From Dimargaris cristalligena (Eukaryota > Kickxellomycota > Dimargaritomycetes > Dimargaritales > Dimargaritaceae), in the NCBI GenBank assembly GCA_027576995.1, contig JANBQC010000008.1, positions 1 through 64,000 on the forward strand: a DNA stretch of 64,000 bases, given 5' to 3'. This document shows, piece by piece, positions 34,547 to 49,695 of the stretch. A program made the position numbers and the translations under genes. Position 1 is the first letter of the stretch. Each line of letters begins with the position of its first letter. Under the pieces are notes generated by a model. It worked only from the letters and a program-made list of their open reading frames with translations. It made no database searches and was not told the origin of the DNA.

Positions 34547-37500
34547 GGTGTCGGATTGGCAAGAGGGGAGACCGAAAAGGATAGTTATGGACACTACTAA
34601 TATATACTATTGACAAAAGGAAAGTACGAGGGGGAGCGACTCAAAGGAGCAGTCAAAGGGTAAAACAGGGGCAGTCTTGAAAAACTGGGGAAAGGAACGG
34701 GAGAAGAGGTAGAGAACGAACAGAGAAAAGCACCTAGGGTCTCTCTTCTATACACAGTTTATAAGGTTTGTTCTGGACCAAATGAATGATGTATGTGTGA
34801 GGTGGGTTTGAGGATTTCGAGCACCAGAAATCGATGGATCAGGGAATAGAGTAGTCACACTGGCTTCAGTGTGGCGGTGGGCGTGGGTTTGCAGGGTCTG
34901 CTTCACACTCACAACCAATCGGAAGAATGGGGAGAAGGGGGTAGAGAGAAGAGGATATACAGAGGGGGGATGTGATAAGGGGGGGCTGACTGATATAAAC
35001 AGGCAGTATGGAAGAGAGCAACAGCTTCGGATTATCAAGCTGAAGATATGTATGTGTGTAAAATGGAACTGGTGAAAGAGGGCGGCGATGAGTTAGTTAT
35101 GTAAATGGGCCAAAAAAATATATGTGGAATATGCGAAAATGGAACTAAGAAATATAGGAATAATGAATGAGACCGAATGCGGCCAGGAATGAAGGGGGAT
35201 TTTTAAGTATTTTCAAGCAAGGGTAACAACAACAGTCGAACCCACGTTAAATAAGCGAAAAAGTGTGGAAGGGAAGGAGGGGGGGATATAGGCAATGGCA
35301 AAAATGCTATATACGATAGTGAAGACTAGAAATGTAAAAAAAAAGGTGCGGATAAAAAGCCAAGGAGGCAATATAATGCAAAAATCCAATAGGTGCAGGG
35401 CAAATGGGGTGGAAAGCCAATTAATACCTGGGAAGGTAAAACTCAATCAAGCGAAAAATGCGAGAGACGAACCAACGCGTGGTAAGTATGAGCTGATTGG
35501 AAGCAGTAGGGTGGCGAAGAGTGGAAGATACAAGAGATATCGCACTTTCCTAGGCTAGTAGTCGGCGAACGTGTGTCTATGATACATTCATTATACCAAG
35601 CCAATGAACAAAACCAGTACAATTAGCGTTGCACCAAAGAGATAACCGCAAAGTAATTCACCGTACACCGATTATATAACCCATCCGAAGTGAAAAATAA
35701 ATAGATTGTGGTAGTATGGTGGGGTACGTTGCCGAGATTCGGTCCGTTGCGAGGGGCCAAAAAAAAAGGATATACAGGACAGATAGCAATATATAGTTGG
35801 TTAACTTTAGGGTTAGTGTCTCGGATGGTTTAGGTAAAAGGAAGGGTTTGCAAGTAAAAACCAGTCCGCACCATCGACGCCTTCATCTAGGCATATATAC
35901 CAGGCTGCTTATACAAGCACAATATAATTTGGTATTGGGAAATACGGACCCAGGCGGCCTTATATAGCTGCTCTAGAGATGCCACCAGTAAGCCACTTGT
36001 CTATAGTATTAGAGATAACGGAAGAGCAGTTTATTATTAGGTGGTGGTTAATCAAGCCAGAGTGGAGGAGGTTATACTAATAAAGAAATGATATGCTTAC
36101 CCTTTAATAATCCGAAGGTCGCGGGGAAATGGAGCCTATGGATTAAAAAAGGGAAGAGAGAAAAAGAGTATCTAGGGGGGCGGTGGGACGCATTCTTATA
36201 TAGTAAAGGGCGGCCGGGGACGAAGAAGTGCAGCCCAAAGCTCCGCCTTGGTAGCTTGGATTGGGTTGGGGTGGGGGAAGAATCGAGTGGCGGGGACTTC
36301 CCTCCCATTTACTCCCATTACTCGGTGGTCCATCTATATGCGCATATAGTCGGTTCTTACGCCGGCTATTGGAAGGTGGAAGGAGACGTTGGGGATTTTA
36401 TTTTTAGTGGTTAATATACCTAGTTAAGATAATGATGGTGGTGCCCTCTTGTTCTCTCCATCACTGGCCTCAATTTCCCACCATATCCCTAGTCCGGGAA
36501 CCGGATATATGCATGCATAGAGAAGAATGGGTTGGCAAACTCACCAATACCACCACCCCCCGCTCAAAATGGCGGTGATTCTTAGCTGAAACTTAAGGAT
36601 AGTCGTTTAATAAACCACACAGCCAACTAGGAGTGTGTGTTACAGCCCAAGTGGGGATTGGATCAGCTCGACTAGGTGTGTGGGAACTGTGACGATAATG
36701 GCTTGGCCCGCGCGGATCGTCTGGCTACCCGTTGTTCACCAGAGGAAGAAGAGGAAGCGATATGCAAAAAATAAGGCGGAGTCGGCGAAACGGAGGGAGG
36801 AGAGCAGAAATAATCGGATGTTAGAGAGATGTATTATTCGCCCCACCACCAACTAAACTGGACGACGAATCGACGAACCACCAATAACATGGCTCGGTAA
36901 TAAAACGAGGCGCTAATGAAGACCAGTTAACGGTCTCAATCACTCACTTTCCTTACCCGCTGAAACGAATCCCTTCCCTTTCTCCTCCTCCTCCTCCTCC
37001 TCCTCCAATCTCTTTCGAAGAGGAAAGAAGGGGAGAGGGGACCTTATAAAATCCCACATTATTTTTGAAACACACCTGCACTCACCGGGGTCGTACGACT
37101 AAAATTTCGGGAATTTCGTTAAATATGAAAACTAAGGGGGGGAATAACCCTACCCCACCATTACCAAAGATAAATAGATTATCCGAAATTGTTACAGATA
37201 AATGAAGGGACAGGACGGGAAGGAGGAGGACCCGGTTGTTTCGATAAGTAAAGTATACCACTATACCCTGCCTTCACGCGACACCAATAGAGCTGATATC
37301 TTGGTGAGAGTATTCCAAACGGTAGGCAGTTCTGCACTTAAAAGGAAATATTGGTTACGGTGTTTTTGATTAATTAGGAATCAGGCGGTTTGGTAAGTTG
37401 GAGAAGAAGAGAAGGCGACGGAGGAAGAGGGTTTTGGTACTTTCCCCACTTCAGCATGACCGGAGAGATGCACTTCTGTTTGGGCGGGAACCCCCCTTTT

Positions 37501-38369
37501 CTACGTGTGTGTGTTACCCCCATTAGTGACTGTTCGAAATCAAATCAGTACATGACACGGTGGAGGAGGGTGGGATAATTGGCCGATATCGCTTATCGGA
37601 ACTGTTTCAGATGGGCCGGGAAATTCGGTATGGGGGATGGTTGTTACATCAAGAGAAGTCCCTCAGAACGGCAAGATCACTGCGCGCAATCCTCCAGAAT
37701 GACTCGATGACCTAGTTGACATCCCCTCCTCACCTTCTTATCGCACTACATAAATCGGCTATATCAGCTTCACACAGCAAAAGGGCCCGAACAATAGACC
37801 TCTAAATCGGGGTAATAAAGGTATTAGGCCTGCATAAGTTACGTGATAATATTGAGGGTTTGTTTAGCCCGATGGGAACCCAACCAAATCAAAAGGGTGG
37901 TTTTTGGTTTGGAAGGCTGACCTGGAACCGTAATGAATGCCGTCATAGTTTGGGCTAGGGCTAGGTATCCCCACACCCCTCATTAACCATTAACCATTAA
38001 TCATTGACATATGCAAGTCATTTTGATACAGTTGGATTACCCAGCCAACTTTCCCCCCCTAATACAATTACAATTGAGGATGGCTTTATGTATAACTGGA
38101 ATATGCTAACTGGTGTGGGCACCATTGCTTCAGGTAGTACTTGAGGTAAAAATAAAAAATACATAGCTAAAATAAAATATAGTATAGTATGGTATGGGCT
38201 TAGGGCTAAGGAATTATAGGATTAATTTGCCCTCCCTGACACCACTTGGGACCATAAACCTGGATTATATATATAACGAAGACGTTATGCGCTACTGTTA
38301 AATGACCGCCCCGACAATGTCACTCCCGGAAACGAACGATTACGCTAGCACGGGTGCGGGAAACACGGT
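34547..38369. other. 3.8 kb spacer with the URA2 promoter
   Basis: The URA2 5' side (34547-35000) is purine-rich on the plus strand, so pyrimidine-rich in the sense of transcription. A (CTC)n run is at about 36978-37005. ORFs at 36088-36414 and 36635-36856 (the second basic, with RKKRKRYAKNK) lack supporting features. No RNA gene was recognised. Confidence 0.4.
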
Positions 38370-39992
38370 TTAAAAGTCGCGCTTGCTCAACCAGCGCTCA
38401 ATCATATCGGCTGAACTCTCGGGCTGGTCGTAAGGGACCATATGTCCGGCACCAAAGACCCGCAGGAAAGTGAAATTCTCGTGGGAGCGGACCTCGCCGA
38501 CCTGGAGGTCCTCGGTGGGCTTCCTCTTGTTATTTGAGCGGTGGTGACGCGACGAGTGGTTCTTATTATCGCTCTTGCCAGCGGACATGGTCCAGGCGCG
38601 ATCCTTGGCGGCGGCGAATTGTTTCTGACCGGCCCAGGACAGCTCAATCGTCCAAGCCTTGTTACCATACCAGTTGCAGATGAAGTCAGCATCACCAGCG
38701 TAGACCAAAATACGAATACCCGATTCTAGTAGTTCAGGCAGGTAGCGCATATAGGGTTTCATCCAATCGCCGGCCAGGTTGAAGCCCATGTTGACGTTCA
38801 TATTACAGCCCTGGTATTTCTCCACATCGGCTCCCAATTCCGCCTTGACTTCGGGGCGGTTGAGGTACTTCTCGATGGCACCGATGATGGGGTAGCATAA
38901 GCCGCCGCTTTCACAAGGTTCCCGGACGTCATAGGGGTTCAAACCGGACTCTTGGTAGGGTCCGATGATCCCGCGGTTACAGGTGAAGGAGGCGGGCACG
39001 CAGCTCAGGGCATTCTCGTACCGGTAGCACTTCTCAATCTTTTCGGCACACGCGGGGTAGGCATTCTCCATGCGACGGCAGGCCGACTCGGAAAGCACCG
39101 AGCCGTAGGAGGAGTCGCAGGCCATCTTGTGGTAATATTTATACTGAACCAGCTCATCAACCAATCCATTACCAATGCCCAGACTGTCCAGGTTAATGAC
39201 CTGCACGCCTTTGCCCTTCCAGAACTGGCCCACCAGCGAGGACATATCCAACAGCTGGCGATTTTCGCGGAAGATCTTGCTGCCGATGGCCGGGACGTAG
39301 TGTCCGCCGTAGGACTCGCCAAACACATGGAAGGGCAGACTGGCGTATTGGTTGAACTGCTGGAAGAAGAGTTGTAGGAAAGCGTACACGTCTTCGCTAG
39401 CGCTAACGGTGTTGAACACGCCGCGGCCGTAGGAGTAACCCACGTTGACGGGCTGGTCTAGGAAGATAAGGTTGGCGTGGTTATTCCAGGAGTGGGGGTT
39501 GTTGACCACACCATCGCCCTTGGCGTTGACGCGACAGGGTCCCAGTTCCATAAGCAGACCGGTCATGGACGAGCAGCCGGGGCCACCGTTCAGCCATAAC
39601 AGTACGGGGTCTTCGGCGGGCCGGTCGCGGGACTCGAAGAACCAGAAGTAAAAGTGCTTGTCCGAGTCGACGTCCAAGTAGCCCGAATACTGCTTGACGG
39701 TCGGGTCGCACAGCTTGGGCTGGCGAACGCGGAGCTTATATTGGGGGAACGCAGTGTGTTCAGCCACCATGAGCCACTTGTCGTCATCCGAACCCGTGGT
39801 GGTCCACGGAGGGGTCGCCAAAGGGTTGGCGGGACCGCCGAGCATGGGCGAGTGGTTGGGGCTTTGGCCCAGGTGGGGACGGTTGTTGAAGACCATGGTT
39901 TCCTCCGTGTAGGAGAAGACGAACTGGTCGGTGGCTAGGGCCACCTGGCCGAGCAGGCAGGTGGCGGCCAGCAAGACCGACGCGCGAAGCAT
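38370..39992 (-). CDS. Serine carboxypeptidase, CPY-like (family S10)
   Basis: 540 residues, one exon. Signal peptide MLRASVLLAATCLLGQVALA. The catalytic core begins around residue 85; WLNGGPGCSSMTG (133-145) is the oxyanion-hole motif, GESYGGHYVPA carries the nucleophile Ser227, GDADFICNWYGNKAW carries the catalytic Asp (434-436) and FGAGHMVPYDQP the His517. These are the signatures of yeast carboxypeptidase Y (PRC1), a vacuolar exopeptidase. The propeptide looks shorter than in yeast. Between Asp and His is an unusual basic, His/Asn/Lys-rich insert (about 470-495). Vacuolar localisation is inferred from the family. Confidence 0.93.
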   Translation of the reverse strand: MLRASVLLAATCLLGQVALATDQFVFSYTEETMVFNNRPHLGQSPNHSPMLGGPANPLATPPWTTTGSDDDKWLMVAEHTAFPQYKLRVRQPKLCDPTVKQYSGYLDVDSDKHFYFWFFESRDRPAEDPVLLWLNGGPGCSSMTGLLMELGPCRVNAKGDGVVNNPHSWNNHANLIFLDQPVNVGYSYGRGVFNTVSASEDVYAFLQLFFQQFNQYASLPFHVFGESYGGHYVPAIGSKIFRENRQLLDMSSLVGQFWKGKGVQVINLDSLGIGNGLVDELVQYKYYHKMACDSSYGSVLSESACRRMENAYPACAEKIEKCYRYENALSCVPASFTCNRGIIGPYQESGLNPYDVREPCESGGLCYPIIGAIEKYLNRPEVKAELGADVEKYQGCNMNVNMGFNLAGDWMKPYMRYLPELLESGIRILVYAGDADFICNWYGNKAWTIELSWAGQKQFAAAKDRAWTMSAGKSDNKNHSSRHHRSNNKRKPTEDLQVGEVRSHENFTFLRVFGAGHMVPYDQPESSADMIERWLSKRDF

Positions 39993-41569
39993 GGCGGAGA
40001 GGAGTAGGGAGAGGTGGGGTAAGGAGCTGGAGGAGTTGAAGGACTAAAACTAGAACTGGGGCTAGAATAGGGAAGGTACTGTGGTATGTAAAAGGGGGAA
40101 AAGTGCGGAAAGGGAAGAAAGGTAAAAAGTTCAGTGGAAAGAAGTACAGGATATGCTATGATATATAAAGAGCAAAGCTGATTAGGGTCAAGGAACAAGG
40201 ACAGAGAGAGAGAGGTCTGGCTGTATGCGTGGTAACCTAACCGCAGTCCGCCCTTATTAAATAGCCTTAGTGGGGGTGCATAGAGCGAGTGGCTCTGGCT
40301 CTGCTTAATGGTGTCCCTAGCAATCCCACCATCCCTACTCTCCCAGTTATGCAGCGTCATGGGAATGGCCGAAGCCCTTTCGGAGTGGATCCAGGGGCGG
40401 CGGCCTATTATCCCCTCTGCTTTTCCCTGTGGGAGTCCGGCAATTAAAAGAGAGAACGGGTGGCTGACGCGGCCGCTTGCTTGCTCCTTCCTCCTCTTCT
40501 ATTCCCTCAAAATATACTGCCTTGCCTTATTTCCCTTGTATGGTTTCTAGGCCATGCCCACCAAAGCCGCAGTGGGAGTAGTGAGTGGATGGTGTGGTCA
40601 AGTCAGGTGACAAGTAGAAATCCCTCATGTGAGTCCAGAATTGGGATAGACATATTACTTACTGGCAAGGGCCAGGATGGAACCACACTAGGCGAACCCT
40701 AAGTTCCATCACCATCATCAATTAATACGGCTGGTTTTTGAGATAGCGTGACTGGTGGATCATCCCCATTACAGGAAAGAAGGAAGGATTGCGGATGATG
40801 TGCGCGGAATAACCCCTCCACTGTATATCCACTATAGCGCGCAAGTTCGGCGAAGCCCCTCCTCCTCCTACTGCATCGTTTGATCCGCAGTGGTCTTTCG
40901 ATCAACGCTGATCCTGAATAAAAAGCCACAATCAAAGTGGCCTCTATATTGGCTAAGCGATATAATACTCTCAGTCCTTTAACCCTTTCCGCTGACTCAT
41001 TTCAGTTGAACAGATACCGCTGATTATTACGATACACAATTGCAGCATTTCATCAAACCGGCGGCGTTTCCCCATCTTAAAGCTATCCATCCCGAGTGGT
41101 TAGTGCGGTGGACCTTCTTAGTCTTGATAAACCCGCCCAGGTAGAACACCACCACCCTACGATTTCGGAGAATAAAGTGTGTATATATACAAAAAGGAGC
41201 GGCTGAAGCCACTGGGCGGCCCCGTCGTCGTATTGGAGAAGGTGGAATTGGCCGTCTGGGTGTGCGAAGTAAACGATGCTAGTTTCAGCAACCGGTGCTC
41301 GTCGTTGCCCACACAACCCCCACTCTATACCTCCTCTGAATGTGGAAAACGGGAGGAATGTCCGAGCTCTCCCCAGCCCACCTCAGTCGAAGGCACTCCT
41401 TATTATTTATGGGAATAAGCTTCCCCGCCGAATTTGCGTATAGTAGCTCTCCCCATTCAGTCAGGCATTTTTAACGGCTCTCCATCCCGCCACATTTCGC
41501 ATTGAGTTCCTGCTCCCAGCCCCATTAGTTGCCCCTCGCTACTGTATTGCTCTTCCCCACCTTGTTCTT
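39993..41569. other. Divergent intergenic region between CPY and REX2
   Basis: Holds both promoters. 40010-40210 is purine-rich on the plus strand, next to the CPY start. 41450-41569 is C/T-rich just before REX2. No gene seen. Confidence 0.45.
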
Positions 41570-42741
41570 ATGAATCACGTCCGATCTTTAGTTCGTCGGG
41601 TTCTTCGCAATATGACTGCCGTACCACCCAAGAGCGGCGTTGGTCGCCCCCACATTCTATGGATCGACTGTGAGGTATGTGGTCCGAATCCCCCTCCCCT
41701 CCCCCCATTCAGACCTTTTGTCCATCGAAAAATAGATGGACACCTCTGAATTTATTACACGGACGCAGGATATGAGGTCGACGAACTCAGCTCCGTGAAT
41801 TACACCAATTCCCCCCCCCCCCGTACAGCCCACTCAATTTAATCTCCCATCTCGACCCTTACTTAACCGCCCCCACCTGTATTAGATGACCGGTCTAGAC
41901 TCCAAAAAGGATAAAATCATTGAAGTAGCCGCCATTGTAACTGACGAAGACTTGAATATCCTCGAGGAGGTAAGTTGTCGCATTAGTAACGCCCTTCGAT
42001 CGACAACCCCTAAACAAAGCCAGTGGAATTAGGACATCTTAGACCAGGAATAGTAGGGCCAAAAAGGCTGGTGAGTACAACTTCCCATTTCTTGCCTAAG
42101 CATCCACTCAGCCAAATACATTCTGCTGACTCAATGATTTTCCTAAATGCCATCATTTATAGGGCCCCAGCCTGGTCATTAACCAACCCAAGGCATTACT
42201 CGATAGCATGGACAACTGGTGTACCGAACAACACGGAAAGGTAAACTTAAAGACTGATTCATCCCAACCCCCCATCCCTCCCACTGAAGGAGGGGAAGGT
42301 GATTCGATAGGCATTATTGATGATAAACTCGCCAATACACATCAGGTCATCTAAGTTACGCCAATTTCTACTCCTCCGCTCCTTTGCTGAGCACCAAAAC
42401 ACCGAGAAATCCCTCACCATTCACGTTCACCCCACCACCACCAATCCTTTCAAATTCCCTCCCTTATTTTATTTTTTTGCCTGACCACCATGACCCGTGT
42501 GATCCGTACGTAGACGGGCCTTACGCGATCCGTTCTCGAGTCGCAGGTCACTACTGCCCAGGCCGAACGGGCCCTGTTAAAGTTCACCAAACGCCATTTC
42601 CGGACCCCTCGCGTGGCTTTACTCGGGGGTAATTCCGTGCATGCCGACCGCCTGTTTCTGGCCCAGGAAATGCCGAAACTCATTGGTCATCTCCACTACC
42701 GGTTAGTAGGTAAGCCAATCACCACCCCCTTCCCTCCCACC

Positions 42742-42778
<37 letters not shown>

Positions 42779-43413
42779 TCACGTAAATAGAGGGAGAGAG
42801 AGAGTACGCACACACATACACATACATTTGGTACATCTCTTTCATTCCGGCCTACTACCACCGTAGCCTTCGTATTGACAGGTAAAATATTTATTACTGG
42901 CCGAATTATGTACCCTAATGTTTCTCTGAACGCTATTAATAGACGTTAGTAGTGTCGCCGAACTTTGCCGGCGATGGTACCCCGATGAAAGCCAGGCCAT
43001 GCCTAAAAAGAAAGCCACCCACCGGTAAGTCCTCTGCTTTAATTCCATTATGCTGGTTAGTAGTGAATGATGGTCCCCTACTCCTCGCTCATAATTTCCC
43101 TGGCCCCGATTATGGCAGTGTGAACAGCAGATTGATGCTATTGATGACAGTTTACTGTAAATACCAGTGGATGGCCGATAAATTTGCCTCAATAGTTAGT
43201 TTGGGGTGTAAATCGATTAACCAGTTCATCAGAGGTGAGTAATACCATTCACGAACACTGATATATATTATAATTGATATACCATTTCAAATACATGTAT
43301 TATCTGGGGGGGGGTGTTCATCTTGTCTGCGTATCTATAAATATAGTGCCCTGGACGATATCAAGGAGAGTATTGAGCAATTACGCTACTTACGTCAAAA
43401 TTATTTCAAATAA
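41570..43413 (+). CDS. REX2: Oligoribonuclease, 3'-5' exoribonuclease (6 exons)
   Basis: Exons 41570-41674, 41886-41969, 42163-42240, 42514-42709, 42943-43024 and 43347-43413; all introns are GT-AG and all phases agree; 203 residues. DEDDh-family motifs: ILWIDCEMTGLD (Exo I, D and E), the AGNSV-like motif [17 protein letters not shown] (Exo II), and [16 protein letters not shown] (Exo III, H and D), with the family-specific LCRRWYPDE. It degrades 2-5 nt RNAs to nucleotides; the yeast and human proteins work in mitochondria and elsewhere. An internal in-frame ATG (MTAVPPKSG, codon 15) follows an Arg-rich presequence-like [14 protein letters not shown], so two start sites could give two locations. 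Intron 4 contains a long (TA)n tract. Confidence 0.93.
42742..42778. repeat. (TA)n microsatellite
   Basis: An uninterrupted TA run followed by GTATATATAT, inside intron 4 of REX2. Likely length-polymorphic. Confidence 0.85.
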
Positions 43414-44694
43414 ATATCCGATCATCTATCTTATTTTACATTGATTAAAGAATATAAATTCTGCAAACCAAACCGCAAAGTATAAAATAAAGGATTTTTT
43501 TTATTAAATAGACTCAGGATGAGGTGTGATCTTGAGGCCAAGTGGAATCAATGGACAAAATTGGGGACACTAATGATTCCTCATATTATGGTGAAATCAC
43601 CACAATTTTTGAAAAGAAGGAAAAACAATAAAAAATGAGAGAGAGACAGATATATGTATTTAAATATAATACGAGAGAGGTCGCGGGGACAAAATTAGAC
43701 TGGCTATGTAGTAAATAATAAGAACGAGAAAAAAAGTAAACATTGGAAGATACTATAGAACGTCCAACCACGCACACACACACACATAAACCAACTTCAT
43801 AAATCAAAAGAATTAACAGCTGGAAAACAATGTAAATGGATACACAAGAGGTGAGGGCGGGGAACATAAACCAGTGGTGAGGAATGGAGTTGAGGTTCGA
43901 CGTTTTTAACCCCATTATTTACAAGAAAAACATATTGGAATCGTGTCCTTTATATCGATCATTCTACCAAAGACCTCAATCCCCTCCCTCCCACCATACA
44001 TTACCCCTTTATACCAAAGTTAAGGTAGGAGGAAATAAAAGTGGGAGGGGGATATTGGGGACAAGGTCACTTGTAGAAGGCACGAAATAAATATAAAAAG
44101 GGAACAATACGACCAATTCAATATGAAAAATTAAACGACACGAATGAGAAAAGGGGGGAATAAAAAGATATTTCGCCACATTCTCCAAATGGGCATCTCC
44201 CATATATACATAAAAATATAGGAGAAAAAAGAAAAAATCACAACAGCCGCCAGGGGAGTGGAATGGAAGAGATCCAGGCCTGAACACATAAATAAAGAAA
44301 TGAATGGTTAAATGCCGGATGCAGGTGAAATGGAGGATGATGTGATAATGCCAAGGGGGTGTTGGTCACGCACACATATATAAAAATACATACATGTGGA
44401 ACCATGATAAAATGCCGAAAACAGGAGAAGCTTGGGTGGAAGAGACAAAATGCAACGAAATAAAGAGAAAGAATGGACATGTCAACTTTTCATAAAGACG
44501 CGTATTATATAGTATACATATATATATCTGTATCGAGAAACCGACTAAATAACTAAACTAGAGAAACACAGGGGGGAAGTAGATGGGAAAAAGAACCCAA
44601 GGAAACGGAGCGATAGCTACGGGGAAATATATCCCGACAAAGATGTTAGAGGGGAGTGGGAGGATGAGAATCATATTGCTTAGCCCACCAGGAT
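43414..44694. other. Convergent 3' spacer between REX2 and DED1
   Basis: AT-rich, with several AATAAA-like signals on both strands (for example near 43489 and 44087). No gene seen. Presumably the two 3' UTRs. Confidence 0.45.
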
Positions 44695-46975
<2,281 letters not shown>

Positions 46976-49137
46976 TACGAAACGAGATCGGACTGAATAC
47001 AGGAAGTTGAAGTGGCTTAAAAAGCGGGGGGAGGGTTTAGAGAAAGAGAGTATCTAACACAAACAGATGAAAGAGACAAAACGGATAAGACTAGACTCAA
47101 CACTAAATAGACGAGTATTTACGTGGATTAGAAATATATATCACTCAGGACAAGAAGAGTCGACTGAAGAGATTGGAGTGATGAAAGAGGAAAAATAAAA
47201 GGAAAAGAGATGGGATCAGGACAATGCAGGCGAGTGGCAGGTATATAACACGGGGATGGCGCTTGGAAAATTTATCGCGGTAGTGGTTACAGTGAGGGGA
47301 GTGGAAGGGGATATTCTTCCTTGGGTTGGTAAACTAACCAACTGTATGCAGTAGTGTATGTGGATCGTGGATGTGAAGGTGGAGAAGGGGGAAATCCCCC
47401 CACCATACGGACAAAGGCCTATTGGTATTGGCCCATTTGCCTATATGCGCGAATCACGGAAAAAAAATCCCCCTTGGGATTATTGGCCAAGAAGGGGGAA
47501 GTACCACCACTTACATAGTAAAATGACATATCCCCCTTTTCTCCCTTGCTGTCCCTGATATATACTCTCTCTCTCCTTTCTTTGGAATATCTCTCTGTCT
47601 GGGCTGGGCCAGGCCGCCGAGGCGAGTGGTGCATGGCCGTATATCCAATGGGCACAGTCCGATGGATACAAAGCAGCCTCCTGTTTATTAGCATTTATAA
47701 CCCATGTCGTCATTCCCACAGAGCGTTCGATGGTGCGATAGTCAGGAGAGCCGCGTTAGAGAAACAATGGTAGGAAAGAGGGTGTGCTGCTAATAACCAA
47801 CCTCCCCCAACACCGCCTCGTAGATTATTAATTGTTTCCCAATCCCCCCATATACTTTACCAATACTCCCCCCCCCAAACTCGAGATAAACTACGCTTTT
47901 CTACTCTAAGTGGATCAATTTAAAATAGAAAATTATGCACCCACTTATTCCCCAAGTGCAGCCAATTGTTTGGACATTCTCTCGTACACCGAGGCATGAT
48001 AAGATGCAGCGAAATGGAAAGAAGATTGAATGGTACAACCCATCGCCAACTGTACCTAAACTAATCAATCTCAAATCCGAAACTCACTATATATATATAT
48101 ATATGTCACGGGACCTATAGTATTCGCACGTGACTCGAAGGCCTAGCCCCTGACTCAAAAACTAGCAAGAACTGAAAGCAGCGTCTGGCTAACTAGACTA
48201 GTTTGTTAGTAGGTGGGAGTGATAACTGCGCCTGATCAAGCCTGGGGCATGGAGGTCTTAAACCTAACCCTGCTGTGTGAAATCACCAATACCTAATGCC
48301 ATTGGTGGAAATAAATGGGCGGGTTTCAGATAGACAAGACACACATCCCAAATATGGAAGGACGCATGGCACGGCTCGGTGTTGCGTAGAAATGTAAGGA
48401 CATATACGCTACCATTGGGGGAAATGGCTGTAAGCACAGCGCGGTCTTGGTCAGTTGGACATGCATTATTAATGATAATGATAATATTAATAGTGGCTAT
48501 AGATTTAAATTTAGATTTAGTGCAGCGGAATAGATTTCAGCTGAAAAGTGCATGTGGCCTAGGTGTGATGCCTGGGGTATCTTTCGCACATAGTTGTTGC
48601 CACACCTCTTGATCCTTCCTATACGGGGAATGGCCTGGCTGCGTACCCCCGGGATGGACTAGTAAGTAGCATGTGTCCTTTTTCCTCCAATGAAATGAAA
48701 TGAAAAGCCGAGCGAGTATGCCTACTAGAATAAATAGATATGAGATATTATATCCTTAGAATAAATAGGTATGCTATATCATCATCTGCGCGGGCGCCTG
48801 TTGCATATAATTATTTAGGGTTTTACCTGCTCTCTGCTTGATTTTCCCAGCCAGATTTATTCCATCTTTCGCATATACTCTAAAAGACAAGGGCGGGCGG
48901 GTTACAATTGCCCCACTCTTCCCACACCCCCGTGTATGCTGCTGTCCAGTCTTTCTCTTTCTCTTTCTCTCTCTCTCTCTCTCTCTATCTTTCCTGAGAT
49001 CTCCTTTTATCCCGTTGACTCTATTCACCCCCCTGTATTATTTACTTCTTTTGGCACACTGGCTTCTTTCTTTTGAATTTAGTTGGTGAGTTCTTTCCAT
49101 TTATTTTCCCTTATATATATATCTCTCTCTCGCCACC
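46976..49137. other. Divergent intergenic region between DED1 and the PRELI gene
   Basis: No gene supported. DED1's upstream side is purine-rich on the plus strand. A (TA)n run is at 48089-48104, and a long (CT)n tract at about 48952-48990 lies 150 bp before the PRELI start. The short frames at 47358-47773 look non-coding. Confidence 0.4.
48952..48990 (+). repeat. CT-rich microsatellite upstream of the PRELI gene
   Basis: CTTT and CT repeats ending in an uninterrupted (CT)n. In fungi such pyrimidine tracts just upstream of start sites are common in active promoters; here that is inference. Confidence 0.6.
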
Positions 49138-49695
49138 ATGGTCAAATTCTACCAGCAGACCCATGACTACGAGCACCCCTGGTCGCGCGTCACCGTTGCC
49201 TTCTGGTTGCGCTACCCGAACCCTTTTGCCGCCCATGTTCTCTCCACCGATGTCATTGACCGCCACGTCGACCCCAACGGCGTCCTGCATACCACCCGCC
49301 TGATCCTCAAGCGGGGCAATGTGCCCCGCTGGGCCCGCAGCTTCATGAAACACAACGAGGCCTTTATCCTGGAGCAGTCCCACATTGACCCGGCCACCCG
49401 CACCATGGTGTCCGTGTCCAAGAATATCTCCCACAAGCGGGTCATGGTCATTGAAGAAACCCAAACCTATACCGTGGCTCCCACTGACCCGAACCACCGC
49501 ACCCGGGTCAAATACGAGGTACGCTTCCTGTCCAACCTGGGCTGGGGACTGACCTCCAAAATCGAATCCTTCAGTCAGAAGCGCTTCGCCGATAGCTCGT
49601 CCAAGAGTCGTTTGGGCATGGCCTATATCCTCGAGAAGCTTCAGGAAAAATCGAAGCTGCCGGGCTACCTTTTCAAACCGCCCCAGGCCGCCTAG
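49138..49695 (+). CDS. PRELI/MSF1 domain lipid-transfer protein, Ups1/PRELID1-like
   Basis: 185 residues, one exon, strong start context GCCACCATGG. The whole protein is one PRELI domain: MVKFYQQTHDYEHPWSRVTV, FWLRYPNPFAAHVLSTDVI, DRHVDPNGVLHTTRLI, VPRWARSFM, HIDPATRTM, NISHKRVMVIEE and a C-terminal helix GMAYILEKLQEKSK. The VLSTDVIDRHV and MVVEE-like features are closer to Ups1/PRELID1 (phosphatidic acid carrier) than to Ups2/SLMO (phosphatidylserine carrier), but the distinction is not certain. Such proteins, partnered with Mdm35, shuttle lipid across the mitochondrial intermembrane space for cardiolipin synthesis. There is no cleavable presequence, as expected. Confidence 0.9.
   Translation: MVKFYQQTHDYEHPWSRVTVAFWLRYPNPFAAHVLSTDVIDRHVDPNGVLHTTRLILKRGNVPRWARSFMKHNEAFILEQSHIDPATRTMVSVSKNISHKRVMVIEETQTYTVAPTDPNHRTRVKYEVRFLSNLGWGLTSKIESFSQKRFADSSSKSRLGMAYILEKLQEKSKLPGYLFKPPQAA

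Noticed and set aside
36635..36856. Basic 73-codon frame with RKKRKRYAKNK
   Set aside because: No upstream promoter features, unusual low complexity from purine-rich DNA, and no family.
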